A stretch of 64,000 nt of DNA from Actinostola sp. cb2023 (taxonomy: Eukaryota; Cnidaria; Anthozoa; Actiniaria; Actinostolidae), in NCBI GenBank assembly GCA_033675265.1, contig JAUJYZ010000119.1, positions 1 to 64,000 of the forward strand, given 5' to 3'. The notes below the pieces were generated by a model that ran no database searches, had not been told where the DNA came from, and saw only the letters and a program-made list of their open reading frames with translations. Position numbers and translations under genes: made by a program. Position 1 is the first letter of the stretch, and every line of letters begins with the position of its first letter. This document shows positions 20,232 to 31,900 of the stretch, one piece after another.

Positions 20232-22087
20232 AGGGCGGAGGATGTGTTGTGGGCAGAGTAGAGAGTTATCCTGCTGAAAACACTTAGGGAATCTGCTTTG
20301 ACTATTGTTTTTGTATTAGAGCAAGTTATCAAGGCGAGGTCGTCTGTTAGGTTGGGAACCGTATAACAAATACCCGAGGCATTGTACTTTACAGGTGTTA
20401 AATATTCAACCGAACAGAGGGCCTCGTCAGTTGCTAGTTCAGGTACTGTGATTAATATACTAAGGTCAAGTCTATTGCTAAAGTGTTCGATGTCAACCAT
20501 TGAATTGACTAGAAGAAGGAATCCATCATTGAGAATTTGTGAACTAAAACTCATAGATGGATCTTCCTGGAGTTTCTTAGACAGTCGTTGCATAAGGAAA
20601 GGAGGGAAATGGGCGTATCCCACCAGTTCCTTCTGTCGTAATCGTGCGAGTTGACTGAACATTCCTTGAATTTCATTTAAACGCAAAATGGATGAAAATG
20701 CGCGGTTATTAATAGCGGTGAAATGACAGATGCATTCTAGGAGTGAATTGAAATGGCAGTCTTTCTTCTTATCAGTCTGCGAGTCTAGTCTACTGGGAAG
20801 AAGACTATCAGTTGGGATTATCTCCTTCGTATTCTCGAAATCTACGTTAGGCGGTGGGCTATCAGTAGGTGTCACTTCTTGCACATTGTCTAAATCTGCG
20901 TTAGGCAAGTGTAATGACTTGGATGGTGCATCTACTGATCCATCTGGTACTAATTGTGAGACTAACAAAGCGTCACATTCGTCATTATCATGCAAATGAA
21001 CCTTGGGATTACCTTCTGGTTTCTGGCTTGGATAGACATGATCGGTTATAGTGGCAACAACATAAACATCATCATCATCATCTTTGTAGTTGAATGACTG
21101 TTCAATGTCACAGTTGACATCGTTTGAAGGATAACACACATCGCATTGTGCGTATTTTCTTGGATAATCAGTATCTTCTTCATCAACGTATTCTGGTTGA
21201 GTAGTATCATTGTCAATCAAACCTGACGGATTAAACGGTCGTGCCGTCATTTCTAGTGTTCCGTTCTGAAAGTCTATCTTAGAGTTAAAGTATTGGAGGA
21301 AATCACGTCCAATAAGAACATCATGTACAAAGTTCTCAACAACATATGGTTGGAAAGGACAATTACTATCAAGAATAGGCTTTCTGTTTGTATTATCCAT
21401 CTCATTATGCAAGTTAGCATAGTTTTCTATTAACTTTGTATTTGTTTCATGATCAGAGCCTGTATGTTTAATACTTTTTCGGTCATTATTTGGGTTGTGC
21501 GTCCCATTGGTTTCACTTGAAGTACTTTCTTCGCATGGCCTCTTGTGACTAAAATGAGTCAATGGATATGAAATTTGTTCATCTGGAACTTCTTTTAATT
21601 CTTCGATTGTTGATTTACTTTCACTATTGGCCGTGTCTTCATTGACGGCGTGAGGCTCAGGGAGCGATTCTATGATTGGCTCCGTATCTTGTTTTATGGT
21701 TTCTATAATTGGCTCTTTATTTGGCGTTTCAACTTGGCAAGATTCATTATTAGAATCTGCATTTTCGTTTGAGATGGATGCGTCAGTGTTTGTGCACTGG
21801 CTACTAATATGATCATCATTATTTGGATATGGTTTCATTGTAATGTGCTCACTCGTTATTTCAATAGAACAATTAATCGGTGATTGTTGAACAATAGGTG
21901 TGTTTACATCTGAATTACCATTTGCACTACATGTCGTAGGTTCGTGAAAAGATGATAAACATTCAGGTTTACATACACTGGTCGGGACTCCAGCGTAGTC
22001 ATTAAGTGATGAATTGTGAGAGAAGTTAGTGGAAGGTGATGGGGAAGCATCGCCCGGTGGCACAACATTAGTGTCTAATACACACAT
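20210..22087 (-). CDS. Gypsy 2 ORF2: protease remnant fused to env-like domain
   Basis: 625 residues. The first ~230 are Ser/Asn/Glu-rich and low complexity. Residues ~245-285 contain FVHDVLIGRDFLQYF, which matches the C-terminal half of a retropepsin; no DSG/DTG catalytic triad is visible before it. An acidic linker (YKDDDDDVY) follows. From about residue 430 there is a globular, Cys-containing region (LLECICHFTAIN) that I read as env-like. RT, RNase H and integrase, which should lie after the protease, are absent. The ORF is nevertheless uninterrupted for 1.9 kb, which argues against simple decay. Confidence 0.6.
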   Translation of the reverse strand: MCVLDTNVVPPGDASPSPSTNFSHNSSLNDYAGVPTSVCKPECLSSFHEPTTCSANGNSDVNTPIVQQSPINCSIEITSEHITMKPYPNNDDHISSQCTNTDASISNENADSNNESCQVETPNKEPIIETIKQDTEPIIESLPEPHAVNEDTANSESKSTIEELKEVPDEQISYPLTHFSHKRPCEESTSSETNGTHNPNNDRKSIKHTGSDHETNTKLIENYANLHNEMDNTNRKPILDSNCPFQPYVVENFVHDVLIGRDFLQYFNSKIDFQNGTLEMTARPFNPSGLIDNDTTQPEYVDEEDTDYPRKYAQCDVCYPSNDVNCDIEQSFNYKDDDDDVYVVATITDHVYPSQKPEGNPKVHLHDNDECDALLVSQLVPDGSVDAPSKSLHLPNADLDNVQEVTPTDSPPPNVDFENTKEIIPTDSLLPSRLDSQTDKKKDCHFNSLLECICHFTAINNRAFSSILRLNEIQGMFSQLARLRQKELVGYAHFPPFLMQRLSKKLQEDPSMSFSSQILNDGFLLLVNSMVDIEHFSNRLDLSILITVPELATDEALCSVEYLTPVKYNASGICYTVPNLTDDLALITCSNTKTIVKADSLSVFSRITLYSAHNTSSALCTIWNG

Positions 22088-22194
22088 GTCAAAATTACGT
22101 GCATCTAGTGTAGTGAAATTGTCATAAGAATAAGAATATGGATTACAAGCATCTAAGGCCCCTACATTTTTCCGAAAACCTGCAGGGACCGTGC

Positions 22195-23304
22195 TCAGTT
22201 TTCCTGCTGATAGTGGGAGGGCTGTTGATTAGGTAAGGTAGGTGCCCCACTAGGAGAGTTTCTTGGCAAATTACGGTTCTCTCTAGGAAGCCGTGGATCC
22301 CATTCCGGCTGCATCTTTGTGCGGCAGTTATAGCTGGTGTGTCCTTGGCGATTGCAATTGTTACAGATTGGGTGGCCTTCGGGCGTACGCCTATTACGGA
22401 AAGAATTATCGTTACGTCCATTGTAGCTTGATCTGTTGTAGCGAAAGTTGTCTGATCGAGGAAAACTAGAACCTCGATTCATATTGCCATTTTCTCGTAG
22501 GGCCTGTCGCAATTCCTGTTGAATAATTTCGCGAATTGAAGATTCAGAGAGGGGCTGTTCCCTAGGAGGTGCGGTGAAGGAATTGGCATTAGCCGTGAAC
22601 GCTGCTACAGCTGCAGGTTTCTCTTGAGGAGACATTTGCGGTTGTAGCTGTGATATCAATGCTTCAAATACAGCTTGTGGTAAAGGAGCCTGCGCAGCTG
22701 GCTTTGAAACTGCTTCCTTTAGTTTCGCCATGCGTTCAGTCTGTTCAAAAGAGTCAGGTTGTTGTAACACAATGTGTGAACGAATATCAGGGCGTAGCCC
22801 TTGAATCAGAATATGTAGCCACTCCGTTTTGGCTAATCGTAAACGTTGACACTGACGTCGAACGTCCGCGGAAAAATCAGCGACCGTTTCGGTAGCTCCC
22901 TGTTTTCTTTGAGTCAGTTCTTGTCGTAACAGCCATTTGTCAGCACTAGAATCGAATTGATTACGAAGTAAGGCTGTTAAATCATCATAAGATTCATAAG
23001 CGCCGTCATCCAGAGAGTTAAACCAAATATTGGCATGACCTGCCAGACTGAGCGGGAGTGCTCTCACACGCTTCTCGGCTGGCCAAGAAAAGAAGTTGGC
23101 ATAGCGATCAAACGAGGAGAGAAATTGATCGACATCATCCACACCATCTCCACGAAAGATTGGAGGTTTGGTGGTATAGCCTCCTGAGCCCTGAGGATGG
23201 CTCTCTTTAAGTAAAGCAGCAAGTTGCTGATTAGTGACTTGTTGTGATGCGGCAAAAGTAGCACTGAAACCATGAAGGATTTCGGCTAGTTGTTCTGCAT
23301 TCAT
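22195..23304 (-). CDS. Gypsy 2 gag
   Basis: 369 residues. The capsid-like region (about 50-200) contains PIFRGDGVDDVDQFLSSF and WLLRQELTQRKQGATETVADF, typical of retrotransposon gag. An Ala/Pro-rich linker, an Arg/Asn-rich stretch and one CCHC knuckle CNNCNRQGHTSYNC (about 314-327) follow. It would package the element RNA. The upstream leader is 774 bases. It is intact, so the copy could still supply Gag or be packaged. Confidence 0.9.
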   Translation of the reverse strand: MNAEQLAEILHGFSATFAASQQVTNQQLAALLKESHPQGSGGYTTKPPIFRGDGVDDVDQFLSSFDRYANFFSWPAEKRVRALPLSLAGHANIWFNSLDDGAYESYDDLTALLRNQFDSSADKWLLRQELTQRKQGATETVADFSADVRRQCQRLRLAKTEWLHILIQGLRPDIRSHIVLQQPDSFEQTERMAKLKEAVSKPAAQAPLPQAVFEALISQLQPQMSPQEKPAAVAAFTANANSFTAPPREQPLSESSIREIIQQELRQALRENGNMNRGSSFPRSDNFRYNRSSYNGRNDNSFRNRRTPEGHPICNNCNRQGHTSYNCRTKMQPEWDPRLPRENRNLPRNSPSGAPTLPNQQPSHYQQEN

Positions 23305-24078
23305 GTTGATTGCAGGATTTAAAGGTTGTTGATCTGGAATATCGTTACTCTGAGACGGAGTGTCAATTAGATTAGGACTTGAAATTGCTTGAGCAGTCGA
23401 GCAGTCAGAACAATATGATCCCGATTGTTGAGCGCTCCGTGTTACTGCGCGGGTCTGAATACGTTCGCGCGACAGGTTGTCAGTCGAAAAAGAAACGAAA
23501 ACGACAAACAGTAACTGTTAGGAGCTCGTACAATATTCACGAGAATGTAATATTAGGGGTTATGCAACACAACGTGATAATACTGACAAAAGTGAACCAC
23601 AATTCTAGTCAAATATATGATAACATCACAATCTAACAAAACAGAAAATAATTAAGAAGGCATATATGTGCAATGAAATAGATAAAATAATAATAATTAG
23701 GGGGGAAAAAAAATTACAACTTGCTTATCTACAATGTCAACAGCAGAAAACCCAGAAAGTGAAAAGATAACTCACAGTTGCTTGTTGTCTTGTGCTTGTT
23801 TTGCTGACACTAGTACTGTTTCACAGCTCTGGAGTGGTGGTCGTTACCTCCTGCACTTGAACTGGGGTTAGATTCGTAGGTTGCTGTTGCTCAATGCCGT
23901 GAGCCAGTCGAACTCGCTACAATAGTGACAGGTTTTGCTGTCTCGGCTGAGGTTGTCGCGTCGCTCTACGTCGTTCTGTCGTTGAGCGCGTACTTGGTCT
24001 CGTAACCAGAGCAGTCGTTGACGGTACATGGACTTCTGACTAATCAGTCAAAAATGTACCCGGGTTTCTCTACCAATT
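23305..24078 (-). other. Gypsy 2 leader with primer-binding site
   Basis: Non-coding leader between the 5' LTR and gag. Three bases inside the LTR the minus strand reads TGGTAGAGAAACCCGGG, a likely tRNA-complementary primer site (about 24059-24075). Confidence 0.6.
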
Positions 24079-24846
24079 TGTAAGCGCGTCTTTGGGGGAA
24101 AGACGGTCACACGTCTCACGAAGCTGGCGTTGATTAAGATAAACTTCAACTTCAAGTCATTTGATCATAGCTTTTATGTGGTGCTCTTCCCTCAAGGTTT
24201 TACATTGTTCTCTGTGGTTTCTACAGTGCAAGGGGTTTTATAGTGACCGCTTGCATACTAATTTAGCTACGTAATCTAGTGTGCACGTGCCATCATCCTA
24301 GAATACTAGTGGTTGCTAAGATGTAATGAGCTTGTACTTTGCTGTACACATTTGAGTATAAGACGTAAAATTACTACTAAAGTTATCGAGTAGATTACTT
24401 GGATACTTAAGTAATTAAATAGATAAGCTTACAAGGCACGCGACCATGTAAAAGTCTTCCAACAAGGTCGCTGCTTGTTGTAGTTTTACGAGTTTGAATC
24501 ATACGATGACGCAGTGGAATAATATTCATCCAGAGAAAGGAGTTAGCAGCATTCGTAAACAACTTCGTTATTACGAAACTAATCCAGGTGTTTACAAGTA
24601 ACTATTAAATCCTTTAATCCTTAGTTAACAAAAGGAGGTTAACTAACAAAAGAAATATATTTGCTTATGCTATCAAAACTTGTACACTGTACAAAAGAAG
24701 TGTGCCAGTACATATGTACCGCTTACTGGCCGTATTGTACTTCAATGGGCAAGCCGCTTGGTAACGTAAAGTTAATTAAATGGTTTAAACTAATTAAATC
24801 ATAAACTAAGTAAAGATTAACTGAACTGCACTTTTGCTTCGTAACA
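24079..24846 (-). repeat. Gypsy 2 5' LTR
   Basis: 768-bp copy of 18202-18969. Confidence 0.92.
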
Positions 24847-26611
24847 CTTACTTGTCTTCATGCCTTGGGAGTTTGAAAGATTTCTAAGAGAGCGTTTTCG
24901 AGATATTACATGCGATTCAAATACCCGCTGTAACGTGCAACGACATACAAACAAAATAATTCAGACCGATGAAATCCGTATTTCAAACGCACATAGAAAA
25001 TGCATATATAGCGCAAACTCTACCTATGTCATATATCTACTGTGGGCGAGAAACTCGATGAAATCGGTTTGCTCGATTTCGAATGATTGAAGTTGAAATT
25101 TGACGTGATGGAGACGCAATAATGTGCTCATTTGTCACAGTTGACATGTACTTTTGATAACAAAGGTAGAATTGGAAATCCGGTAGATGAATTTTAATAT
25201 AATTACGTCTCCCTCGTGATTAGTTAACGTTGGAGATTATCCCAAAATTTCACGTTCATTGAAATCTTTTTAGGCCCTCAAATAGATACGTCAATCTGAG
25301 TAAACTTTGCAGCTATTTACTAGCTGGTGACTAGCTTCACGCATTGTGACTTCCTATTGTCTGGAATTGTCATAATAGTGGCCAATTCCCATGGCACTAT
25401 GCATTCGGAATAACGCTCGACTACCTTCCGTGTCATCTACGATATATGATATTTGGAAAGTTTAATTTTTTCCGTGTAAGTTTCAAAAGCCATTTGTAAT
25501 TAGTAATTACAGTAATAACATGATATAAATTTACTGAATGCATTAGAACTCAGAGTTAAATTAACGCATTTCGCTAATAAAATTTCACTAGCTTAGTATG
25601 TTTTTTTTTGATTTTTTTCTTATGTTAAAAAATATACTAAAATTGTATATCAGTTATCAGAGTTATATGTAACGCCACAAAAAAATCAGGTGTGTAAAAT
25701 GCTATTCCTGGTTTCTATTGTTATTGTAAAACAATACCTAGCCAACATCATCATAATCGTAGATGACACGGAAGGTAGTCGAGCGTTATTCCGAATGCAT
25801 AGTGCCATGGGAATTGGCCACTATTATGACAATTCCAGACAATAGGAAGTCACAATGCGTGAAGCTAGTCACCAGCTAGTAAATAGCTGCAAAGTTTACT
25901 CAGATTGACGTATCTATTTGAGGGCCTAAAAAGATTTCAATGAACGTGAAATTTTGGGATAATCTCCAACGTTAACTAATCACGAGGGAGACGTAATTAT
26001 ATTAAAATTCATCTACCGGATTTCCAATTCTACCTTTGTTATCAAAAGTACATGTCAACTGTGACAAATGAGCACATTATTGCGTCTCCATCACGTCAAA
26101 TTTCAACTTCAATCATTCGAAATCGAGCAAACCGATTTCATCGAGTTTCTCGCCCACAGTAGATATATGACATAGGTAGAGTTTGCGCTATATATGCATT
26201 TTCTATGTGCGTTTGAAATACGAATTTCATCGGTCTGAATTATTTTGTTTGTATGTCGTTGCACGTTACAGCGGGTATTTGAATCGCATGTAATATCTCG
26301 AAAACGCTCTCTTAGAAATATTTCAAACTCCCAAGGCATGAAGACAAGTAAGTAAGGAACCAGTAGGAAAGAGGGATGTTTAAAGAAGTGCCTATATGGG
26401 ATACAAATTGGCATCACATAAAAATGGCAGTGACGTCATGGCGTTGCTATGGAGACGCCGATCTCCATACGACTCACTTTATCTTACATTTCAGTCTATC
26501 TGTAATAAATAACCAATATAATTGATTTGCGATCGGATTCTTCATCTTCGAGCGTTTTCGGTTCAAAGTTGGGAGGTGTCGCTCCTGAATTACTGGGTCG
26601 AGTCGCCTTAA

Positions 26612-27600
26612 GAACCACGGTAGTTTTGCTAATTAGCATTTGTTGTCTGAAACGCAGCAAAATAAATCACGAACTGAAGTAGGATTTTGTCGAAAATTCT
26701 CGACATTGACACAAAGTTCCTTCTAAAACAGCGAAGTGAGGTACAGGGTAGCTTCTTTTTCTGTGGCCTGGATGAAGATTTTATCGCATTATTATTCAGC
26801 GGCTGATCTTGGAGTGCCGGTTATCTTGCCTTCTTTGAACTGAAGTCGCCTTTGGCGAAAGAACTTCGCCATACACTCAGTGATAACCCTCTTGTTTTAG
26901 TGTTCTTTGCCGCTCTTTAAGGTATGGGATACGTTTTGGACCCCTATGTCTTTGGACTTCGACAACACGTGCGCTTTACAATATTTTACCAAGAAAGTAT
27001 ACATTTTCTGAAAGCTGAATAAATGTAGTTTTTGAGTATGCTTTCATATTTTTTGATTTTTCATTATAGAAATTGTTAGGCGCGTATACGTGAAATTCGA
27101 CCATAGTGCGTTCTAAAAGTTCGATTGCACATGGAATTTAAGTTAAGCTTGTGAAAAACACTCTAACAGACTCTCGAGATAATGAACTTCAAAACTGTGT
27201 CTCCGTTTTCCGATAACTGTTTTAGATCAACCGCAATCCTAAGCCAAAATTGAACAATCGATTTTATAGCTATGTTGTCAACAAATAGGGCAATAACGTT
27301 TGAACGAAAATAATATGAAAAAATGTGAGATATCCTTTTTTAGATCAACTATTGCTGAGCCACCTTTCAAATTTTCAGCGAAATCCATCGAAACCCTAGC
27401 GACATTAAGCATTTGAAAGACGTGCGTTTAGCGTTGAAAATAGTTCCGAGAAAAGACGCAATTACTGTTTTGGAAGATCAAGCCACACCATGTTTATCCA
27501 ACACCTAGCGTAATTGAATCTGTCAACCACTTGTCAAGATATCTGATCAGTATTCAGCAAAGGTCGACAGGTCATATGCAAATAACAAAGAATCGCGGCA
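26612..27600. other. Interior of element B, no gene recognised
   Basis: AT-rich DNA, no convincing ORF or repeat boundary. Confidence 0.5.
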
Positions 27601-27607
27601 AATTTCA

Positions 27608-28388
27608 AGATTGTGCTCTGGCTTGTTCGAATATTGCGGGTGCCGGGCATGTTTTAGTGTGTATGTATTTGTATGGTTTTCTGCTCTGTTTGGGAATGGT
27701 TTCTTCCAAGACGAAGTGAAGTCGACGATCTTCCTCTTGGACGAGAATATAAAGATTTACGCTTTCTTCAACAATTGTAGTTGCTTTTACAAGTAAAAAG
27801 TTCAAAAGTGTATCGTTGTTCAAATTATTCTGCATGCTGTATAGTTGTTTTATCGTTCGCCGCGTGGTTATGAGAGTCACGTACTGATGCGCTTCGACTA
27901 ACGTCACAATCCAACCAATTACTGTTGACATATCATTTCCGGTAGCAAAATAGTTACGATTTTGGTTATCTTCATTTTCTGCTTGATTTTTTAATATTAG
28001 AAAGTCATAGAAAAAGGAAAGCTTATTCAAAATCTTCGAAAATCCGATTTTGATTTTTTTGGCTAAAAAAAACATATCCTGATACCTTGAGGCACGGTTT
28101 GTCGGTTGAAAGTTTCAGTTGTTTTTCGACAATCTTTCGGCGAAGAAGGTCTTTAGCAAAGTGCACATTTGTGTGGTTGGTTATGTTAGCGTCGCTGTCC
28201 ACTGAAACTATCAGTGATGATGAAGGTGAAGGATTATGCTTCATCCGAGTCAAAATGGCACTGTGAGAACGCTTCATTCTTACGAAGACTAAATCGTGAA
28301 TCAAAAACCAACAGAAGAAAGATGATAAAACAAGAATAAACATATGAAGTGATAATAGGTATAAGAACGTACAAGAATTTCGCGACAT
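27608..28388 (-). CDS. Hypothetical two-exon gene inside element B
   Basis: A frame starting at 28388 gives about 100 residues. It begins with a strongly hydrophobic segment (residues 8-33, signal peptide or membrane anchor), followed by SPSSSLIVSV and basic sequence. It meets a plausible donor (CTCAAG|GTATC) near 28087. A second open frame at about 27986-27608 continues with amphipathic sequence (LLNFLLVKATTIVEES, YILVQEEDRRLHF). An acceptor before it (AAATCAAG) is weak. No known domain. It could be cargo of the TIR element or chance. Treated as hypothetical. Confidence 0.28.
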
Positions 28389-28466
28389 CGTGAGTCGCCA
28401 AACTAAAAGTCGCCACTAAGCGCTCTGGCAATATGTCAGTTTATTGATACATGTGATACATTCATT

Positions 28467-28467
<1 letters not shown>

Positions 28468-28505
<38 letters not shown>

Positions 28506-28545
28506 GATTTATATAGCGCCAATTACGAGGTTCAATGGCGCTGTT
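28468..28545 (-). repeat. SINE-like tail with trinucleotide run
   Basis: (AAT)n at 28468-28504 followed by GATTTATATAGCGCCAATT, the inverted form of the element end near 6440. Confidence 0.45.
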
Positions 28546-28916
28546 ACAATTAATTGTACACAGTTGGTCTCGTTCTTGTGCAAGGGAAAAATAGACTTGG
28601 ACTTCGGATTAAGAATATCAATATTTTGGATCAAGTCCTCACGTCTTCCGTTTGGCCGCCATTTTATTTTTCAATTTGAAATTCTTCGGAAATTTGCATA
28701 TCTAAAAATAGCACAATTTGTGCAAATGATGTCGTATGAACCTATTACTAGAGGGAGGCTCCTAGCAATGGACTCCTGACTTTATATATTAAATGTGGAT
28801 TTGTATCTTCTGTTACCTTTGTTGTAGATCAAAGAACACAATCCACGTGGTCAGCGGTCGTAGTGGTGATATAAAGTAAATACTCTGCTATCGCTCCAAT
28901 AACTGACAAAGCTAAC

Positions 28917-28949
28917 ATGGAGGCACAGAAAGATGTCAGACACATATAA
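28917..28949 (+). promoter_or_regulatory. Short in-frame upstream ORF
   Basis: ATG at 28917 opens ten codons (MEAQKDVRHI) and stops with TAA at 28947. It is in the same frame as the ATG at 28956. It is either an upstream ORF or an old start cut off by a nonsense change; the intervening stop forces use of 28956. Confidence 0.4.
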
Positions 28950-28955
28950 AGGATT

Positions 28956-31900
28956 ATGGAAGCAAGAGATATGCTGTTAACCACCCGCGGAGCGCAGTAT
29001 ATCAATTTAGGCAAGCATGAGGAAGCCTTCAAGTGTTTTAATGAGAGTCTAAGGATTACACAACAGAAAGGTGATCAGAATGGAATTGCAATGTCTTACT
29101 TTTCTTTGGGTGAATGTTATCGCACAATGAATATGCACAACGAAGCTCTCAAAAACTATGAAAAATGTCTAGACATCTTTGTAGATCTTGGAAACAAAAT
29201 AGGCGAGGTTCGAACTTGTTCAAACATAGGAATTGTTTACATTATGTTAAGCAAATACGACGATGCTAAGGAATATCTTAATAGAGGTTTTAAAATTGCT
29301 CAAGAGGTGGGAGACAGGGAGACTGAGTGTGAATGTTATCTTTATTTGGGAGATCTCCAATGGCGCCTAGCCCAATTCGATGAATCTTTGAAATGTGCTA
29401 AGTTAAGTCTAGAAATTGCTGAGAAAATAGACTATCTTCCAGGAAAGGCGTTGGCATATGAACTCTTGGGTAATGTGTATGATTCGTTAGGCAGAACACA
29501 CGAGGCCATTGATTATCATAAGCGATGTCTTCAGTATGCAAAGCAAAGAGGAAATAAATTGAGTGAAGGCAGGGCATATTATCGTTTGGCAACATTGTAT
29601 TGGAACATTCAAGATTATGATAAGGTAAAAAGCTGTGCTGGGAAAAGCGTTGAAATTGCCAAAGAAATGGGTGACTTGAATACAGAAGGAGCGGCATATG
29701 GAGCACTCGGTGATGCCCTTTCAGGGCAAGGAAAGCAAAAAGAAGCTATCGAGTACCATATGAAGCATTTGGAAATCACGAAGAAGATGGGCGATAAATA
29801 CGGCGAAGCATCAGCATACAACAACTTAGGGAACACCTCTAGAGAATTGGACAAGAATTATGACGCAATCAAATATTACGAAATCAGTATCGACTTACAC
29901 TCTCAGTTGGGTCAGAAAAACGAGGTTGGTCTCGTGAACGGGAATCTCGGCAACGTGTATCTAACAGTGGGAAAATACAAGGAAGCCATGCAGTGTCATC
30001 AAATGAGCCTAGAAACAGCTGATGAACACAGTAAGATAAATACTTATTACAACCTTGGACTTACATACCTATCATTAAATAAGCGCCAACTAGCAATGGA
30101 ATGTCGCTTAAAATTTATCATTCTTGCTGTTCAAGCGGGTGAAAAGCGTGGAGAGGTTAGCTACTATCAGGAATTAGGGGATTGTTTCCTCAACCGAGGT
30201 GAATTAGACGAGGCCATCAAATATCACAAGAAAGCTTTAGTAATGGCTTCAGAGTTCAAAAACAGCATCGTTACAAAATGGGCTTATGGGAAAATAGCAT
30301 CCACATATCATCGACTTGGCAAATTGGAAGAGGCTATCGAGTTTAGTGAAACCGCTTTAAAGATTGCTACTGATTCTGGAGACAAACACAATGAAGCTAT
30401 TTCTCGCAGTAATGTTGGCATGTTGTATTGGAATTTGTCTCATCATCACAAAGAAAGAAACGACGATGACAAATACACCCAAACCATTCAACAAGCAGAA
30501 AGATATCTAAGAGAAAGTCTTCGATGCTGCAATGAATTGTTTGATGACCTACGAGAGTATCACCAATTTAAAATATCGATCGCTGACGTGCATATTCAAA
30601 CGTACAAGAAACTAACTTCAGTTCTCATTGAAACAAACCAGACTGAAGAAGCACTTGCAATTTCAGAACGTGGTCGAGCCCGTGTTTTGAAGGATACATT
30701 GGTTTCCAAGTACGAATTGAATCACGTATTTGCCAATACGTCTTTGAGAGAAGAGCCACTGAATGAGAGTGACTTTCTCAACATCGTACCCAACAACGTC
30801 TGTCTGTTGTTCTGTTCCTTCACCGTCACAAAATCAATACTTTTCTGGGTTCTTTCCACGCAAAAGAAGCCGTTGATATGTATTGAGAACAAATTGCCAC
30901 AGAACTGTGCCACGGAGAAGAAGTTTGGTTCTATTATACCGTACATAACCAAAGTGGTCGACATAGCATATCAATCAATGAAGGTCAGCAAAATGGCGCC
31001 AAACTGTGAAGACAGATCGTTTGGAAACGCGAAGTGTATCGATGAAGAAGATGGAAAGCAACCACAGCTGAAAACTTCAATGGATTATGTACAACCTTGC
31101 TTGGACAAGAGTTTAGAGAAGGAGTTCATTGACAGTGAATACTTGAACTTGAGCCACTTCAGGGGAAATGAATCGACGTCAGTTGAACCCGAACAACGTG
31201 TTGAATGCAAAGAACCACTGAAGGAACTATTCAAACAACTTATAACACCCGTGCAACAACATCTTACTGAAGATGAGATTGTTATTGTTCCTGAAGGGCC
31301 TTTGTACTCGGTGCCCTTTGCAGCTTTGCAAGATCCACAGACTGGACGTTTTCTCTCCGAAACAAAGCGCATCAGACTTGCACCGTCTCTAACAACTTTA
31401 AACCTTTTGAAAGACTGCCCAGCGGACTACCATAGTAAGACAGGTGCTCTGGTTGTTGGGAATCCATGGGTTGGTGAAGTTATGCTTCACGGTAAGAAAC
31501 AAACGCTTATAAACTTGCCGGGCGCAAAACGAGAGGCAGAAGCAATTAGTACAATGCTGCGTGTGAGGCCTCTAATTGGTTCTTGTGCGACTAAAGACGC
31601 TGTCATTGAAAAACTCAGAGAAGGTCCAGCGGTCATCCACATTGCAGCCCATGGTGACGCCTCCAATGGACAAATTGCATTAGCACCAGGTATCTCTGCG
31701 CAATCTAAAGCCATTCCTGAGGAGGAAGACTACATCTTGACAATGAAGGAAGTCCAAGAAATTGGAGTACGCGCCCAGTTAGTTGTGCTGAGTTGCTGCC
31801 ACAGTGGTCGTGGTGAAATCAGAGCTGAGGGTGTGGTTGGGATGAGCCGTGCCTTCCTTGCAGCAGGAGCCCGTGCTGTGGTGGCGTCACTGTGGTCCAT

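Larger units (their letters stand above)
18202..24846 (-). mobile_element. Gypsy-type LTR element 2, lacking RT and integrase
   Basis: LTRs of 768 bp (TGTAAGCG...CGTAACA) at both ends, TSD CTTA at 18198-18201 and 24847-24850. The right arm of foldback B near 26345 gives the empty site. Between the LTRs there are 5.1 kb with gag, a long ORF with a protease remnant, and a broken env-like end. I found no RT, RNase H or integrase motif in any frame, so mobilisation would need another element. LTRs look identical by eye, so it moved recently. Confidence 0.9.
17945..26607. mobile_element. Foldback element B with TTAA target sites, interrupted by Gypsy 2
   Basis: The ends GGCGACTCGACCCAG and CTGGGTCGAGTCGCC are flanked by TTAA at 17941-17944 and 26608-26611, the target used by Kolobok and piggyBac transposons. 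Without Gypsy 2 the element is about 2.0 kb. The left arm is 17945-18201 plus 24847 to about 25443, and the right arm is about 25757-26607, around a loop of about 310 bases. Arms are nearly perfect complements. No transposase, so it is a non-autonomous giant foldback. Confidence 0.85.
17280..28778. mobile_element. Outer TIR element B with 7-bp TSD ACTTTAT
   Basis: It starts CAGGAGCCCATTACTAGG and ends with the complement of CAGGAGTCCATTGCTAGG. ACTTTAT flanks it at 17273-17279 and 28779-28785. The TIRs match over about 85 bases (including CGACATCATTTGCACAAATT). It encloses foldback B and Gypsy 2, and about 2 kb of unassigned DNA at 26612-28690, in which a hypothetical gene may lie. It shares terminal sequence and TSD length with element A, hence one family. 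No transposase was recognised. Confidence 0.82.
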
